A stretch of 64,000 bases of DNA from Lucifuga dentata (taxonomy: Eukaryota; Chordata; Actinopteri; Ophidiiformes; Bythitidae): NCBI GenBank assembly GCA_014773175.1, contig VXCM01002089.1, positions 94,501-158,500 of the forward strand, given 5' to 3'. This document shows, piece after piece, positions 51,196-62,107 of this stretch (position 1 is its first letter; every line of letters begins with the position of its first letter). Made by a program: the position numbers and the translations under genes. The notes beneath the pieces were generated by a model. The model had not been told where the DNA came from, did no database searches, and saw only the letters and a list, made by a program, of their open reading frames with translations.

Positions 51196-51402
51196 CCACA
51201 TGCAAAAAAAGAAGCGCACAGACAAAGAGAAAGATAAATGCTCTGTCACATAGTCGATGTTGGCACCATTACAGGCTATAATTGCTCGAGCAAAGCCACT
51301 ATTTTAAATCACTGTCCACTTTTTGTTGACCACTTAATTGTGACCCTTTGCAGATAGATCAAACTCAAAATCAATGGAGTGGTATCCACAAGGCCTCATT
51401 TC

Positions 51403-51403
51403 A

Positions 51404-51435
<32 letters not shown>

Positions 51436-51472
51436 GTGTGTGTGCGTGCGTGTGTGCGTGTGTGCGTGCACG
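51403..51472. repeat. long GT microsatellite with GC steps
   Basis: More than 30 GT/GC dinucleotides ending in GTGCACGTGAATGCG. Confidence 0.95.
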
Positions 51473-52870
51473 TGAATGCGTCCTTGCTTGAGCTCAAACA
51501 CTCATGCCCAAATGGCCTTGCAGTTGAGAGTGCTCACTTCAGTTTATCAGGCATCTTTTCTCTGCTTCTCTCCTGTTACTCTTTAGTTTGTTACATGAAA
51601 ACCTTTTAAATAAATTTGTAAATCAAATGCCAAACCCATTATCTTTAAAGCCTGCATATGCCTATATTAATGCAGGTGTGAGTGTAAACAGGAAAACAGG
51701 ATGGTTGGTGACATGCGTACCACCTTGTAGATTTTTACACCCTGACAGATAAACAGCAGTAACAGCTGGCTACTGAAGAGTGAATATGACAGTAGCAGAG
51801 AGACGGTGACGATTTCCTGAGAGTCTCTCCATAAGATGACAAATCTCCTGATAACAATTCTTAATACATGCTCCTAGTCTGTGCAAACAAAGTGGAAATT
51901 GCCTTCAAAGTAGTAGTTACTGTCTGAATTTTGCGTATTTACCCCATACACTGCTGGTTTGAATTTACTTTCCAGATAAATTTCTTCTTTCTCATAATTT
52001 TTCATCATTTTCTGTACTTCCTCTAAGTACCACAGCAGTGAGTGTCATTAAATTTATATCAACATTTGACTTTCACTTATTTATATAGCGTTATTATGAT
52101 GTGAAATACTTGCCTGTCCCAGCTGAGCCACTGACATAGACACTGCTGCTCAGTGACTGCCCTCATAATTGATACACCCTGTGTATATTAAAAAACATTT
52201 CCTCTAATCTACATATTATCTCAATTGGGGGAGGAGGGGGGAGGGCATTACATACATCAAATCCCTGCCAGTTTACCCTGAGGGTATCAATAGCAGTTTG
52301 CATTTTAACAGAGCTTCTCTCATTGTAGATTTTTGTTGTTTTTCTGCACGGTTTGATACACTTTGCATTAGCATATCCATGGGAATGAGTACACAAGCAG
52401 AGGGTGCTGCAGCGTATTAAAAGCGTAAATGCCCACATGCTAGAGCTCCTTTACGTTGCCATGCTGAATGTGGGGGTGTGTGTGTTGGCAGAGAATAGCT
52501 GAACAGTGCGTTTGAACTTCTCATTTGCCTCGTACCTGCTGACAAACACAGGGAGGGAGGTGCAATTTGGGAGTGGGAGTGGGATGAGTGCAGGCACTAA
52601 AATATGGTGTATTGTTAAGGGTTGTATAGGTGTGCCATTTGTGTGTCCCTGTGCATAGGTATGTCTGCACATGTGTATATGTGCATGGGAGCATCCTTGT
52701 GTGCATGCACGGCTCCAGGCCTTGTGTACAACGGTGGTCGCCCTAATCTATGGAAGCAGCAGCTTGTAGCCAACCAGTTCCTGCCTTGGGGATTTAGGGC
52801 AGCTAATTACAATGTATAGTGGCTGGGCTGCCATGGTAACCTTGGTTGGGTGAGTTTGGGGGCTGGGGGG

Positions 52871-52926
52871 NNNNNNNNNNNNNNNNNNNNNNNNNNNNNN
52901 NNNNNNNNNNNNNNNNNNNNNNNNNN
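52871..52926. other. 56-base sequence gap (N)
   Basis: A run of 56 N flanked by G-rich sequence on both sides (CTGGGGGG and TGGGGGGGG). It is likely a G-homopolymer or G-quadruplex-prone stretch that failed to sequence. Confidence 0.98.
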
Positions 52927-53347
52927 TGGGGGGGGACATGGGTAAGTGCAATTGAAGCATGTGGCTCTGCAGCTGAGGGGGTCCTTATCTCTTGCTGCCT
53001 ACAGGCATATGGCATGTGAAGATATGCAGATGTAGTGTCGTTTATTTGAGTCATAAAGAAGAGTTTTGCCTTTAATCAGACTCTCCTCTGGCTTGAAGTG
53101 CTCTGGATGTGTCAGCGCAGGTTTTGGAGTGGATAATGGGCACAGATCTTCATTAGCTGTGTCTCAGTATGCTTGTAATGGAATGTGTAGACAGCATAAA
53201 ACATTTGTATCATCTGTCTGCCTGCTTAAGATGCTCTGTGCTGTTTAGGTTTTGATTTTTGACTGACAACTAGTGCAGAAGCTTTGGAGGAATCTCTCTT
53301 TCCATCTTCCTTTCCTGTCTCTTTGCATCTCTCTGTCTCTGTCTCTT

Positions 53348-53348
<1 letters not shown>

Positions 53349-53402
<54 letters not shown>
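53349..53402. repeat. long CT microsatellite
   Basis: About 26 uninterrupted CT units. Confidence 0.95.
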
Positions 53403-53406
<4 letters not shown>

Positions 53407-54324
53407 ATAACTGTGGTGTGGGAGTCCTGTAGCTTATTGACCTTTAAAGTGTGCCCGGCTTGTTTCCTGAGTACAGTGGTTAGCTCTATCTGACGATCCA
53501 GCCCATTATCATCTTAATCAAGCTGGGTGAGGGAAGGGGGAACAAAGACCCTGGCTTAACCGGATGACTCACAGCCTTTCAGCCGCAGTATTTGACACTG
53601 GCTTAGTTAGCATTATTTTGCATTACTGTAATGTCAAGGCTGTAGAAAGTAGCAGGGCTGTTCTGGTCTTTACAAGTGGAAGGTGCTGAAACTTTTATAT
53701 GTAGCAAAAAGGTGGATCTGAGCCTTTATGTTTTTAGGCTAAGTGTCATTTTTTTGGGAATATATCTGTACAACACAATCAGATTGAGCTCAATAAAGAA
53801 GGACATATTTTATAGTTCAGAAGAAATGAAAATCTAGAGAAATATATTCGTAAGAGGAGCCAGAAGTATCTGATGTGAAATATGACTACACCTCAAATTC
53901 TACCTCCTTCTCCGTATGCAAATCCACTGTCACGATTGCTGATGCTGTTCATTTAATTACAGACACAGTTGGAGTGTGCGTTGCACTGAAGGTGGCTCAG
54001 GTGTTCTCACAACATCCATGTGTGAACTTAGTGAACCGATTTTTATAACTGTTGCTACCTGCTCTTTCCTGATTTCATATGAAATGTATGTGGCTGATGT
54101 ATTTTTTAACACATTAGTCTCTTAAAGTTCTCAGCCTGTAAGAAGCAATCTGCATCTGTAGTGTCTGTACCATATGGATTGTTTGATCGGGCTGTTTCTA
54201 GTGGAAGGCTATGTGAAGCCCATCAGCGCTCTGGTCACAATTAAAACTGTCAGAGATTTAGGCAAAACAAGAATAAGTGCCACAATAAATCCAGGGCTGC
54301 GTATTGCTTTTTTTTCCAGATGGC

Positions 54325-54326
<2 letters not shown>

Positions 54327-54351
<25 letters not shown>
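54327..54351. repeat. poly-T tract
   Basis: 25 T in a row, no N. Confidence 0.9.
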
Positions 54352-54355
<4 letters not shown>

Positions 54356-55074
54356 CCAAGAGGAAGGTTTGACACTTTTTCATACTTAAATGATATACAC
54401 TGCACTTATAATTACATGCAACTGTTATTTCTTTTTGTCTTTTTTGAGAAGCACCAGACTCCATTTAAATGCCACTTTGCCTGTCCGATAAAAAGGGACA
54501 CATCACTTTCTCAAGGCCAAAAATGGAAAATTTATTCAGAACAAATAATAATCACAATTTTTCAGTTTTGTGATCTTCATCAGCCACCAATGCCATTTTG
54601 CTTATGGGTGAAAAAATAAGACCCTGCAGAAACTAAGTGTGGTTTTCACTACTTCCTTGGTTCTGCTGGTAAATTTGGCATAAATGTGAGTCATTAAAAT
54701 GATTTAACTTTAAATATAAGCATCAGCTCCAAAGTTAAGCTTTTAAAATTGGTCTACCTCAAACTCCTATCAAACTAGAGTGCTTCTGCATTGAACCATG
54801 CAAAGTCATTTTAAATAGTATAAAATATACTTGCTTAGTCAATCCACATTAACTAGTGGACCCAAATGTTTGGGAATTTGTCTTCCACAAGTGCTTGAAT
54901 TTTCAGTGGAAATCTGCACTTATTTGAGTTTATGCAATCCTTGATTATTGTAGAAGACTGGGTTGTACCTCGATTGTAAAAGATTACACAGACTATGACA
55001 GACATCTAACAGCTGTTAACAAAAGCTCTACTAAGGCCTCCATCATCTCCAAAGACAATGAACCTCTTTGTCAA

Positions 55075-55094
55075 AAAAAAAAAAAAAAAAAAAA
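55075..55094. repeat. poly-A tract
   Basis: About 20 A in a row, no N. Confidence 0.85.
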
Positions 55095-55237
55095 TTCCAA
55101 TTAAATGCTCAAGTAACAAGCTAAATTGGACTCTCTGCCTTCGTGTAGGAAGATGTCTGTCTCTAAACATCTGCTGATCTGTCACTGTGTCTGGATGTGG
55201 CCATGTGTTCATTCATGTACCTGTGAATGTATGAAAT

Positions 55238-55239
<2 letters not shown>

Positions 55240-55274
<35 letters not shown>

Positions 55275-55276
55275 GA
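55240..55276. repeat. GT microsatellite
   Basis: About 17 GT units with one GC step. Confidence 0.9.
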
Positions 55277-56115
55277 TTATTGATCACTACCTAAGCTGGA
55301 TTGATCCCAGTTGAGATGGCTACAGGGGGAAGCAGCAGAGCTCAAATAAGAACACAATCTGTCGCTTTGCATCTGCTCCTGTAGCCATCGACAGTCCGCA
55401 GTTTTAAGTTTGTCTGCTGTTTTGAGCGCAAATGAAAGGAAAGACTCCTGGACAAAGGGTTTTGTTTTTTGTTTTTTGTAACACATGAAATCCTACCTTA
55501 CTTAGATATTGAGGTTTTATCAGCACACTTCATCAAGGCTCACCTTTTATTTCTTAGCTGTTTATTTAAAGCCCATGCATATGATGAAATTAAACTGGTT
55601 TTGAGCTGATGTTATATTGCTGTTTGTTTTGCTCTCAGAGGCCAAATCTCCCAACACTTCCATGTTGCTGTTGACATACTTTGTATTGATGAGTGGAGGA
55701 ACAGGCCTGGGCTGTAAAGATAGACCTTCATAAAGGCTTTTAATTTCCCTGGTGTCGCTTTATGAATGATGGCCGCAGGACAGGGAGGAATAAAACAGTC
55801 CATGTACAGTCAACCACATCTGTCAGTTCACTGATGTACTGTCAGAATGTCATGGCTCCAGAGAGTCTGTAAGACTAGTAGCTCAGTGGGAGACAATATC
55901 AGGCAGTGCCCCTCCTTTCAGTGTTACATTCCTGTTTGGCTGTCTGTCTGCATTAATCCAGAGAACACACAAGCACACACATAAAAAGTTGAATAATAAA
56001 CATGTAGATATTCTCTCACGCATGCTCTCCTCTCTGAATTGCCTCCCCAAAGAAGCTCTAAGGAGCACAATAGTTCTACCTCCTAACACACCTCTCTCTC
56101 TCTACTGTAAAGATG

Positions 56116-56118
<3 letters not shown>

Positions 56119-56161
<43 letters not shown>
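56119..56161. repeat. GT microsatellite
   Basis: About 21 GT units. Confidence 0.95.
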
Positions 56162-56162
<1 letters not shown>

Positions 56163-58042
56163 GTTAACTCTGCCACTGCAGTCTAGGCCCCAAAGTGGGG
56201 GAAGTTTGTTGGGCTGCTTCTTGGTGCCCACAGCAGCAGTCATATCTGGCTGCAGGGATGATGTAATCCCTCTCCTTCTACGAAAAGGTGCTGAGCAAGG
56301 CAGCAGGACTCCCTGATTGAATTTACACACTGCAGCAGCAACTTTGGCTTCCACTTTACACAGCTGAGCAAAACCCCGATCGATAGACATGAGGGAAGAT
56401 GACAGTATAGATCTAACACTGATTATTTCTTCTGTGCATTCAGAAAGGATTGACATTCTCTAATTTATGCTGAATGTTCCTAATTTCACTACTTACTACT
56501 ATTGCTGTAGCTCCGCTGGATTAAACTACTGCTCGAGTCACGTGTGTAACTTAAAGGGCCTACTATACTGATTTCCAATGTTCTTATTTTCTTTAGGGGT
56601 CTATATTTTGAAACCTTTGCATTGTTTTATTGAGCAAAAAGACACATTGATTCTGTGTTTCACTGAGTCTGCTGTGCACACTGAGTGAAAATTGACCATG
56701 TTAAGTATGCTTGAAAGACCTGCGTGTATTCATTGGCCCACTGTCTCAGTCTGGATCTGGCAACACCCATGGATTGTGAAACATGGATGCTGACCAAGCA
56801 CTCACTTGGCCAGCATCAAGCGATAGACCCACCTGGCCAACCAGGTGCTGCATGTTGATGTGACCATGTTATGGAAGTAAAGACTAATCAAAAATGATGC
56901 TTTCAGGGCAGTTCAGGACTGATAGGTTTGCCTTACTGGAGACATTTCTATCAAGTTTTTCAAATTTTACAGTGTTCAACACATACTTCCTACTGTATTA
57001 CACCATAAAAATGAGGGGAAATAAAAAATTATAATTTGTTCACATTAAGGTCAGTTTTACATAGTTTTATTTTCTTAAATTTTCTTCATTAGACTGGATA
57101 TGAACCAGAAACATTTTGGTTTAGAAGCCAGCTAATCTCTATTTACTGCTACATAGGGTAAAAAATGTTTCTGATACAAACATGAATTTAGTGTTCTTAC
57201 TGCTGATCATATGCACCAGAATTAGAAGAAGAGAAGGAATTACAGAATAATTGCTATAAGTTATTACTAGAATCTTTAGTTACTTTCATTCATAATAATG
57301 AGATTTTCTTCTTTTTTAAATATAGACTTCATTGTTCCTTAGCAATACTCGTGCACACAAATTCGCTAAGAACTGTAACAATTTATTCAGCCTTTTTAAT
57401 CTGTCATATTTAGCAGTTTATTACTTTTATTGTTGATTAGCACTGACAGAGAACAGAAATCTGTATTTGCATTAATGGCAACTCATCTGTCATGAGGTCA
57501 TCTCATAGATATTTTACACCACATACACACTCCGCTACCTTTGCCCACACCCACACAGAATAGTAATGTGGCAGTCACTGTCACTACATAATGTATGATG
57601 TTGATCCAGAGGTATGAAATGAGACAGTTCTTTTTACTCTTATCTCTTACTCCAAATTTGATTGACTCTCTCATTTGTGTATGCTTTTTTCTGTCAACCA
57701 TGTAAATGTGTATATTTCTGTGTTGCTGCTCTTGTGTGTATGTGTGTGTTTATATATGTGTGTGGTTGTGATGGATGACTCTGTCAGTTCAAGTAGCCCA
57801 GTGGACATGTTGGCCTGTGTGATGTATGTCTTAGCAGGTCTCTATAGTCTCACTCACCAATCACATCACTGCCCCCCTCCCCACTCACCACCACACACAC
57901 TCTTCCAGACATGGACACACTCCATGCATCCCACTTTTATTATGACAGAAAAAGACGTTTCAAAAAAGCCCTTATATTTCTGAGCATTAAGTTGACGTTA
58001 CAGACCTGGCTTCAATTCCAGTCAATGTTGCAGTGTATTTAA

Positions 58043-58631
58043 AGGACCATACCGGTCTTTTTGCATGTTTGAGCCTAATATATTCAATTTTCATACATGT
58101 TATGTTACTGACAAGCATTTACAAAAGGAAAAACCATATTTCAGCTTTCCTGATATTTTGCAAAATCTCTTAATCTTTCAAAATCAAATATTCAAGCGAT
58201 ACACCCACCATCAAAATTGATGTTTTGGCTGCTAATTGTTATGCAGCCTTATGAAATCACAGTCATTTAAATTTTTCGATAAATGCAGCCTTCTTTTGGA
58301 ACTATAATCCCCAGTGCATTTTCAGATCACTGCACGCTTTTTATTGCACTTATATGCTAAAATTATGTAACTTTGAAAAAAACCTGAATACATGTCTTGT
58401 TTGTGATGATGGATTACCTATCCCAAGAATGTTTCAAGTATCAACAAGTTGATTTTAATAGCATACCAGAATTAACTGAAACCAATGGCAGTATGGAAGG
58501 TAGTAAAAAAAAAAAATGTTTAAATGTTTACCGTTTCAGTAGTATGCTTTGGGAAATGATTGTCAGTAACGTTACCTGTATGAAAATTGAATATATTAGG
58601 CTCAAACATGCACGGTCGCCCATATGGTCCT
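58043..58631 (+). mobile_element. TTAA-flanked inverted-repeat MITE, copy 3
   Basis: 589 bp between TTAA at 58039-58042 and TTAA at 58632-58635. The termini are AGGACCAT and ATGGTCCT. The inverted arms extend some 90 bases: GCATGTTTGAGCCTAATATA, TTCAATTTTCATACA and GTTACTGACAA near the left end all reappear in reverse complement near the right end. The TTAA target is typical of the piggyBac superfamily, though the ends do not start with the usual CCC. No transposase frame. The open frame at 58397-58765 runs through its right half and is not a gene. Confidence 0.8.
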
Positions 58632-58940
58632 TTAAACTTCTGAAGAACAGCCTGCTGTCCATTAGAGCTGTAAGTAGGCGATGTAGCGATGTAGCCAGGG
58701 ACGGGAGCTGTCACTCAGCGCTACAAGGTGGGTATGAGAAGGCAAAGCAGCATGGACGAGGTTGACAATATCCATTTCCCTATTCCCTCCATAGTTTTTG
58801 TCTCCTATTTTTTTATGTATGGCAGTGCTAAAGCCATACAAACATCATGTAAAGTGACCAACAGGAGCATATAGAGAGACATAAAGATACAGGTGCCCAC
58901 TTTGCATGGGAATCTCTCTTGCTGGTGTGTTGGTGTTCAC

Positions 58941-58980
58941 AAAAAAAAAAAAAAAAAGGNAAAAAAAAAAAAAAAAAAGG
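58941..58980. repeat. A-run duplicated around a single N
   Basis: A tract ending GG, then N at 58960, then another A tract ending GGC. It is likely one tract shown twice. Confidence 0.8.
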
Positions 58981-60675
58981 CAGGAGATGTAATTTCTCCA
59001 TGACAGTACTACTGCTAGTTAGGCATGTACATTTGATTGTTGAAATGTTTCTTTGTAGCTGATGTAATTTGTCTTCTTGCTGTTGCACAATAACTTTAGG
59101 CTCACTTCAACTGAGAGGGTCTGAAAGAATGGTGTATTACTGCTTTACTGTATAATCATTGCAGGCCAAAAATAAGGAGAAGAATTAAAGAAAAAATCTT
59201 TGTCACACTTATTTTTGTCACACCTTAGCTTAATTTCCCAAATCAGATGACAGATCTTTCTATGTGGGTGAGTGAGTAAAGAGCCCAGTATTCTATAAAA
59301 GACATAAGACGAAATGACAAAAGAACAGGTCAGTTGCCTGTTCCCAGAAGTGGCAGTGAAATTGGTGAAAAAGAGGAGCTGGCAGTGGCTATAATTTATT
59401 GAACAATTAAAAAAAAAAAAAGGCAAAGAAGATCTTAAGGAGATGTTACATTCATCCTCTAATTTTCTTTGTAATTCATCAGATGCCAAATTTAGACGTG
59501 TTGCTCAAATAGCAGCACAACCAGCCATTCAAAATTTGGAACTATTACAGTTAGTCAAACAAAACATGATGCAAAGGTCACCTTGGGGAACCTGCGCAAA
59601 AACTACAGAAAGAACTTGCAAGACGTCCTTTTTCTCTGAAAGTTCTACCACATATGCACTCTACTAGGAGCCTGAAAACATTAACATTTCTCGTGTTAGC
59701 AGTTTGATTGCCGCTATTGCGTTCTTATGTCCACATCCCATCCTTTTGCCATAACAGCTTTACAACTTAAAGCTGAAGCATCAGAGATCCATTCTCTTTA
59801 GTTAACTGCACTGCACCCTGTAAAACAATCTTAGGAAGCACATTCCTTTAAGCATTTGTAGGATTTTACCCGATCTGTCTTGTGCTTAGTGCTGGTAAGC
59901 ACATGAAGCATGAACACTCACCACATGAGGGTGGAATAAAACTGAAAGAAAGCTGCATCATGAGCCATAATGCTAGTATAGATCTGATATTTCCACAGCT
60001 ATGGATTTCTCTTGGTGGGCTATAGTCACAGTCATTGTGCACTTGCCAGTGGGGAAACTGTAGGAGATGAGCAATCCATATCACCCCATAAAGGTTTATT
60101 GTTTAGCATGGAGAGGTGGGTGAATGAGTGCAAACACTCTCTGACAGCGCTCACTCTCCCTGGAGCCCTAAGCTAGTTTAAGACTCAAGCTGTGCAGTTT
60201 CAAAAGTTTCTCACTCTTGTAGTTGTCTCCTGGTATAAATAGCGTGGCCCTGCAGGGAGGCCATCTACCTCTCGACACGACGACACAGCTCATTGGCAAG
60301 TAGGAAGCGTTTGCGTCAACCAGCCAGATATCGTGGCAGGTTTTGTTCTTGCCACGGAAACGAGAGCCTGTTATTCAGAGTGACAAGTGGGTTTGGAACT
60401 GTCCGTCAAGAGAGGTTAACAGCAGGAGTGATGTCAGCTGACATTGGGCTGTGGTCATTGGGTTGGTGAATGAGAGGCTGTGTAGAGAACCACTGGACTT
60501 CCACACATTAGCATCCATTGTTGTCTGAGCTGCTGCCTGTCAGTGATGACAAAGACACCTGAGTGTTTGTGAAGTTCTCTTCATCTTGGGTTAAATCCAA
60601 TGATTGTGTCTCAACACCAGCCCACCAAGCAGCTCAAGGTCAATTTGTAGGGTTTTTCATGTTTCAGCCCATTAA

Positions 60676-61243
60676 AGGACTGTCCATTTTGCATGTTTGA
60701 GCCTAATAAATTCAATTTTCATACACGTAAGGTTACTGACAATCATTTCCCAAAGGATAAAACCGTATTTCAGCTTTCCTCATATTTTGCAAAATCTCTT
60801 AATCTTTCAAAATCAAATATTCAAGCGATACACCCACCTTAAAAATCAATGTTTCGCCTGCTAATAGTTATAATAGTTACACTGCCTTATGAAGTCACGG
60901 TCGTTTAAATTTTTCGATAAATGCAGGTCTTCTTTTGGGACTATATTCCCCGGTGGAGACATATTCACTCCACACTTTTTATTGCGCTTAAATGCTAAAA
61001 TTACATAACTTGGAAAAAAACCTGAATACATGTGTTGTCCGTGATGATAGATTACCTAACCCAAGAAAGTATCAACAAGTTGATTTTAATAGCTTACCAG
61101 AATTAACTGAAACCAATGGCAGCCTGGAAGGTAGGAACATTTTTTTTAACTCACCGTTCCAGTAGTATGCTTTGGGAAATGATTGTCAGTGATGAAAATT
61201 GAATATATTAGGCTCAAACATGCAAATTGGGTGGCATGGTCCT
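60676..61243 (+). mobile_element. TTAA-flanked inverted-repeat MITE, copy 4
   Basis: 568 bp between TTAA at 60672-60675 and 61244-61247. It is the closest relative of copy 3; long phrases such as AATCTTTCAAAATCAAATAT, TCAAGCGATACACCCACC and GAATTAACTGAAACCAATGG are identical. Its right TTAA also borders copy 5. Confidence 0.8.
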
Positions 61244-61247
61244 TTAA

Positions 61248-61463
61248 AAGACCATACTGGCAACATTGCATGTTGAAGTTCAATATATATATATACAGCC
61301 TGTATACATGTAACATTACTGACAACCAACTTCCAAAACATCAAACCATATTTTAGTTTTTCCTGTTATTTTTCTAAATCCCCTAATCTTTCAAAATCAA
61401 GTGTTGAGGTGATACACCCACCTTAAAAGTCAATATTTCGCTTTCTAACACTTTGTCGTTGGT
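61248..61463 (+). mobile_element. TTAA-type inverted-repeat MITE, copy 5, truncated
   Basis: Left half only, beginning AAGACCATACTGG right after the TTAA that closes copy 4. It is closer to copy 1 than to copies 3 and 4 (CCAAATCCCCTAATC-type phrase, GTGTTGAGGTGATACACC). Similarity stops around 61463. Confidence 0.7.
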
Positions 61464-62070
61464 GGTGCGTTTACGGATGATCCAGCATCTGAGATTTGAG
61501 TGTCATTTGAAAAAAAGCATTGCATTCACAAGTTATTTTTCTGATATGTTTTATTGCATTTTTTCAACTTAATAAATTACTTTATACCAGATGTGGTTAT
61601 TTGTGTTGAAACCTCTGGTTTGATACACACAAGGCAGATTTAACAACTTGGCTTACAGGATTAGATCACTATATATGTGTGTGTTTCTGTATTTGCCCTG
61701 TTTGAAAGGTTTTTCTGTGTTGATCTCCACACACAGACACACCCACCAGAATGCATGAGTGATTTCAGGTGTCTGTAATGTGACACAGAGATAGTATTTC
61801 CTCCTTGTATTTCCTTGTGGGTTACACTAATTTCCCTAAGCATTATGGACAGTGCAGAGGTGGTCCATTGTAGAAAGAGAACTTTAAATACATGAAGTAG
61901 ACAAACAGGTTGTCAGGTATTCAAAGTCCACTGTGAAACATTTACATTACTTATGTTACCCTGAGGTGTCTGGGTCCATTTTGTTGTTTGTGGGTGTCAC
62001 TTCTTACCCTGTGGAAACGTAGGAAATATCAGGTTGTGGTATCTGTTTCTCAAACTGAAACAGTAATACT

Positions 62071-62107
62071 TTTTTTTTTTTTTTTTTTNTTTTTTTTTTT
62101 TTTTTTT
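62071..62107. repeat. poly-T tract with single N
   Basis: T homopolymer split by N at 62089. Confidence 0.85.

Noticed and set aside
54327..54351. Poly-T tract as the tail of a reverse-strand LINE or processed pseudogene
   Set aside because: No retroelement or gene-like sequence adjoins it.
58397..58765. 122-codon plus-strand open frame
   Set aside because: It runs through the right half of an inverted-repeat element and its flank; the peptide is the translation of repeat DNA shared with other copies.
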